NCBI GenBank assembly: GCA_041399155.1
Contig: JAWKTI010000001.1
Location: 1,054,001 to 1,118,000 of the forward strand
Reading direction: 5' to 3'
Source of the DNA: Zavarzinella sp.
GTDB lineage: Bacteria; Planctomycetota; Planctomycetia; Gemmatales; Gemmataceae
Length of the DNA: 64,000 nucleotides
Shown here: positions 61,103 through 64,000 of the stretch, in pieces
Layout of the letters: each line of letters opens with the position of its first letter
How positions within the stretch are numbered: position 1 is the first letter of the stretch
The notes under the pieces: model-generated
Told to the model about the DNA's origin: nothing
The model's database searches: none
The model's input: only the letters and a program-made list of their open reading frames with translations
Program-made: the position numbers and the translations under genes

Positions 61103-61843
61103 TTATTTCGTCGAAACAAGTGTACCCACTTGCTGGCCAGTGACGGCGCGTTCAATATTACCTGGGCGTTTGAAATTAAATACCAGGATTGGAACATCCT
61201 TTTCGGAGCAGGTGGAAAATGCCTGAGCATCCATCACCTTCAATCTCTGTTCGATCACTTCACTAAAAGTCAGGCGTGGGTAGAAAATAGCGTGGGGATT
61301 TTTTTCAGGATCTTCTGAATAAATCCCGTCGACTTTTGTGGCTTTCAGCACAATATCGCATTCCAATTCCACCGCACGCAGGGCAGCTGCGGTATCAGTG
61401 GTGACACCCGTATTGCCTGTCCCACCAGCAAGGATTACTACCCGTTTCTTAAACAGGTGGCGTAAGGCCCGTCGCCGAACAAAGTACTCTGCTACGTTAT
61501 CTACACGCAGGGAGGTTAATAAGCGGGTTTCAACGCCGTTTTTTTCCAGAACTTCCTGCAGTGCCATCCCGTTCATGATCGTGGCTAACATTCCCATATA
61601 GTCAGCGGTGGGGTGGTCAATCAGATCGCCACGGGCGGAAAATTGTGCCCCACGTAAAATGTTGCCCCCACCTACTACAATAGCCAGTTCAACACCCATG
61701 TCGACAACGGTTTTCACCTGCTGGGCGATTGACATCGTTTCATCGAGACTGATGCCACTCTGGCCAGGAAACCCAAGTGCCTCCCCGCTCATCTTGAGGA
61801 GTACGCGCTTGTATTTCAGTTGTGGCTGGCTGGAGTCCGTCAT
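61103..61843 (-). CDS. pyrH: UMP kinase
   Basis: 246 residues. The enzyme phosphorylates UMP to UDP with ATP in pyrimidine synthesis. Amino acid kinase fold landmarks are KRVLLKMSGEALGF, a glycine loop AIVVGGGNILRGAQ, the UMP site segment RGDLIDHPTADYMGMLATIM, and AGGTGNTGVTTDTAAALRA. LKATKVDGIYSEDPEKNPHA is a signature of the family. It precedes frr in the same operon. The upstream neighbour is a Kdo-hydroxylase-like gene rather than tsf, a local rearrangement of the usual order. Confidence 0.97.
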   Translation of the reverse strand: MTDSSQPQLKYKRVLLKMSGEALGFPGQSGISLDETMSIAQQVKTVVDMGVELAIVVGGGNILRGAQFSARGDLIDHPTADYMGMLATIMNGMALQEVLEKNGVETRLLTSLRVDNVAEYFVRRRALRHLFKKRVVILAGGTGNTGVTTDTAAALRAVELECDIVLKATKVDGIYSEDPEKNPHAIFYPRLTFSEVIEQRLKVMDAQAFSTCSEKDVPILVFNFKRPGNIERAVTGQQVGTLVSTK

Positions 61844-61917
61844 TTGGCCCTGCGTGATGGTGTTTTCTCAAATTGTATGTAATGTGGCTGTATTGGCATC
61901 AAATCTGACCAACCGAA

Positions 61918-62781
61918 CTAAGCTTCCTGGGTGTGACAAGCTTCCAGCAGTGCCAGTGGGCTGCACTGTGGGGCAACCAGACACCGTTGTGGGACAAAAA
62001 AACTGTGATCCAGCAACCTCTTGCCACGTAAATGGGCGTATGCAGTGCCATCGCTGAAGAACAACCAGCCTTCGTGGGCGGAGAAACGATGTAAATATTT
62101 CTTGCAGCGATCCTGAAAATGTAAATCGGCCTTCATCCAGTGGTGGATTTTGCCCATCACCAGGTCGTAATCACTGGGATTCGTATCTCGATTCTTGCCA
62201 AAGTGCCACCATGGAGAGTTGATATTCGAAAGATTGTTAGATTGTTTGAGTGCCTGTTTCAGTGGGTTTCGATAGAACTCAATGAGCTTTCGAAAAGGTT
62301 CTGAAACTGCAAAAACACGAACATCGGTGTCGAAATTCAGGCAGAATCTCAAAATTCGCATCCCGCGGCTCGGTCGGGTTGGGAAATTGTCGACGTGGTA
62401 GAGATCATCGCGGGCATTAGTGCGGTGCGGGGCATTGGCAACTTCATGAGTTTGCCAAGTAAGTCGGTCAGGAATGATCTCTGCCGCGTATGCGGGCAAC
62501 AGTTTGTGCACTATTTCAATCATTTGCTGACTAATCTGGTGGAGCAGATCAACCTGTTCCGATTCGAATGGTATCGGCGTGCCACGCACCGTACCAGTTT
62601 TCGGGTCGTAAGACAAACCTTTCGCACGAATTCTCCCTTGCGGCAGTTCGTGCAGCGGTTGCGAAAACTGTTGTGCCAGTATTTTGCCCACAGAGTCGGG
62701 TAGGGGAAGCAGCCCACCATGTTCCAGTTGGGTTAGTTGTGCTGTATCGAAAGTGGCAAAATTTTGCTCCAAGTGCTTCAA
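61918..62781 (-). CDS. Kdo hydroxylase-like Fe/2-oxoglutarate-type protein
   Basis: 287 residues. It resembles KdoO, which hydroxylates the Kdo sugar of lipid A-core. The iron-binding His-x-Asp is in DLYHVDNFPTRPSRGMRILR, the signature of that family, followed by FCLNFDTDVRVFAVSEPFRK. A late histidine (FSAHEGWLFFSDGTAYAHL) can complete the triad, and the arginine needed for 2-oxoglutarate is likely near the C-terminus. The start is TTG 62781 with AAAAGGAT before it. It lies 74 nt upstream of pyrH in the same direction. No other lipopolysaccharide gene is close; the sugar acceptor is inferred only from family. Confidence 0.8.
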   Translation of the reverse strand: MKHLEQNFATFDTAQLTQLEHGGLLPLPDSVGKILAQQFSQPLHELPQGRIRAKGLSYDPKTGTVRGTPIPFESEQVDLLHQISQQMIEIVHKLLPAYAAEIIPDRLTWQTHEVANAPHRTNARDDLYHVDNFPTRPSRGMRILRFCLNFDTDVRVFAVSEPFRKLIEFYRNPLKQALKQSNNLSNINSPWWHFGKNRDTNPSDYDLVMGKIHHWMKADLHFQDRCKKYLHRFSAHEGWLFFSDGTAYAHLRGKRLLDHSFFVPQRCLVAPQCSPLALLEACHTQEA

Positions 62782-62856
62782 ATATCCTTTTAGTGTGTGT
62801 GCTTGTGTATATTTTTGTGCGCTAAACCCAACAATTTTTCACAATATTGTGCGATT

Positions 62857-64000
62857 TTATTTTGAAATAACTTCGAGCCGCGGATTTTTTTGCAGTTCCG
62901 AAACCCCTTTAATCGTGATAGCCGTATTTACCACTGACACACGCGTAAGCGATCGAAGTTCAGCAAACGCTGGCACTGCAGCATCAGTGATTTTTGGCAG
63001 ATTGTCCAGGTTCAGGTAGGCGAGGGCTTTCAGAAATGAGATTTTTTTAATCCCCGTGTCGGTCACTTGGGTGCCATTAACGTGCAATTCTTCCAGAGAA
63101 ACCAGTTTGCCTAATTCGATCATGCCATCATCATTGATCTGTGTATTCGCCAGGAACAACCTGCGTAATCGTGAAAGTTCAATGAGTTCACCGAATCCTT
63201 TTCCATTGACTGCAGTGTTCGTCAGGTCGAGTCGACGAAGTTCAACGCACTGATTTAAAAATCGCAACCCTTTGTCAGTCACTTTTGTGTTTGCCAGATC
63301 CAATTCTTCCAGTTCCACAAGAGCACCCAGGTAGCTTAAACCTGCATCACTTACCCCAGTGTCACGCAGATTCAATGAAATCAGGTGGGATAAATTGGTC
63401 AAATTTGTCAAACTGGCGTTAGTAACTTCGAATCCCGCCAGATTGAGTCGTTCTAAGGATGAAATATTCTTAATGTTTTTCAATGCTTGATCGGTCAGTC
63501 GGCCACCTGCCAGTTCCAGCGATTTCAACTTGGGTAGTTGTTGCAGGAAAACGAGTGCACCATCAGTGAGAGAATCCGACTGCAGTACAACGTCTTTCAG
63601 GTTTTTGCATTCCGATAGTGGGGCCAACGCACCATCAATCACCTGATTGGATTGTATCACCAGTTTTTCGATATTCGTTAACCTGGCGAGTGCTGCAATA
63701 TCCCGATTGTTGAAGCCACTGCCAAGGCGGGGCAGATTGGTCAATTTGGGAAGCTTGGAAAGATTTTGTAGCGCTGCATGGGGTTCCGCAACTACCAGAC
63801 AGTCTAAGGTGTGAAGTTTTTGTAATGACAACAGATCGTTAATTCTGGAACCACGAACTTCCGTGTTACCCAGCGAAATTGCTTCTAACGTGGGGATCTT
63901 TGCCAGTATTTGCAGGCAACCTTCAGAAACAGAACTGTCGTTGAGAGAGATTTCTTCGAGTTTTGGTAATTTCTGCAGGTAGAAAATGCCAGAATCGGTA
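62857..64000 (-). CDS. Leucine-rich-repeat protein (runs off the right edge)
   Basis: At least 380 residues of regular 24-residue leucine-rich repeats, with no start inside the window. The repeats read LKSLELAGGRLTDQALKNI, LERLNLAGFEVTNASLTNL, LISLNLRDTGVSDAGLSYLG, LEELDLANTKVTDKGLRFL and LRRLFLANTQINDDGMIEL, with the bacterial TDxGL type turn that is greatly expanded in planctomycetes. The frame stays open through 63831 (a TTG there is not a true start) to 64000 with further repeats, so the true N-terminus and any signal lie beyond the window. The C-terminus ends with a last repeat and LEVISK. Role unknown; such proteins usually bind other proteins. Confidence 0.88.
   Translation of the reverse strand, partial: TDSGIFYLQKLPKLEEISLNDSSVSEGCLQILAKIPTLEAISLGNTEVRGSRINDLLSLQKLHTLDCLVVAEPHAALQNLSKLPKLTNLPRLGSGFNNRDIAALARLTNIEKLVIQSNQVIDGALAPLSECKNLKDVVLQSDSLTDGALVFLQQLPKLKSLELAGGRLTDQALKNIKNISSLERLNLAGFEVTNASLTNLTNLSHLISLNLRDTGVSDAGLSYLGALVELEELDLANTKVTDKGLRFLNQCVELRRLDLTNTAVNGKGFGELIELSRLRRLFLANTQINDDGMIELGKLVSLEELHVNGTQVTDTGIKKISFLKALAYLNLDNLPKITDAAVPAFAELRSLTRVSVVNTAITIKGVSELQKNPRLEVISK

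Overview
The window reads as a chromosomal segment of a planctomycete, most likely of the Gemmata lineage (inference). The markers are a PSCyt1/DUF1549/DUF1553 protein followed by a DUF1501 protein, a second DUF1501 protein, a DUF1559 pseudopilin-like protein with its small lipoprotein partner, a DUF1080 protein, a TIGR02996 repeat-companion domain protein (known mainly from Gemmata relatives), Gfo/Idh and TIM-barrel sugar proteins with twin-arginine type signals, and leucine-rich-repeat proteins. Base composition is moderate by eye (near half GC). I see no rRNA, tRNA, CRISPR array, insertion sequence, integrase or phage gene.

Layout. 1-6.1 kb: end of an unknown gene, a sigma-70 family factor, a small CxxC protein, and an RND efflux pair (adaptor plus pump). 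6.2-16.6 kb: a PSD1-type cytochrome/DUF1549/DUF1553 gene broken by a -1 frameshift, DUF1501, threonine synthase, an inverted SUFU-DUF5009 pair, then a second DUF1501 with a TIM-barrel isomerase. 16.6-19.8 kb: an NtrC-type sigma-54 activator and an HtrA-like protease. 20.1-21.5 kb: an FGGY sugar kinase. 21.7-27.6 kb: a tight seven-gene run of pseudopilin, lipoprotein, CDP-alcohol phosphatidyltransferase and a complete four-gene solute ABC importer. 27.5-30 kb: an inverted ABC-2 exporter/PAP2 phosphatase operon. 30-37 kb: DUF1080 hydrolase, a MATE transporter interrupted by an in-frame TGA, a DUF1570 metalloprotease-like protein, a methyltransferase and a UxaA-type dehydratase. 37-48 kb: ComEA-like HhH protein, a decarboxylating dehydrogenase, lipoprotein, isomerase, DJ-1/PfpI, MobA plus TIGR02996, Gfo/Idh, nucleotidyltransferase, zinc-less MDR plus TauE/SafE. 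48-51 kb: a SulP transporter fused to a beta-carbonic anhydrase. 51-64 kb, all on the minus strand: a zinc-ribbon/TM/PQQ-propeller protein, a PhoD-like phosphatase, Fe-alcohol dehydrogenase, P-type Ca2+ ATPase, frr, pyrH, a Kdo-hydroxylase-like protein and a leucine-rich-repeat protein running off the end.

The most notable observations are: (i) the frameshift in the PSD1 gene lies exactly on a canonical slippery heptamer, so programmed -1 frameshifting competes with a simple indel; (ii) the MATE gene has TGA where its reading frame otherwise continues cleanly for 51 codons through a twelfth membrane helix; (iii) the importer operon includes a lipid headgroup transferase; (iv) the SulP-carbonic anhydrase fusion keeps all zinc ligands; (v) there are two strong inverted-repeat regulatory candidates, a perfect 20-bp palindrome upstream of the sigma factor and a 12-bp inverted repeat with a 60-nt spacer in a divergent promoter region. 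No clearly new multi-gene defence or secretion system is visible; the CDP-alcohol transferase/importer operon is the best candidate for an undescribed system.
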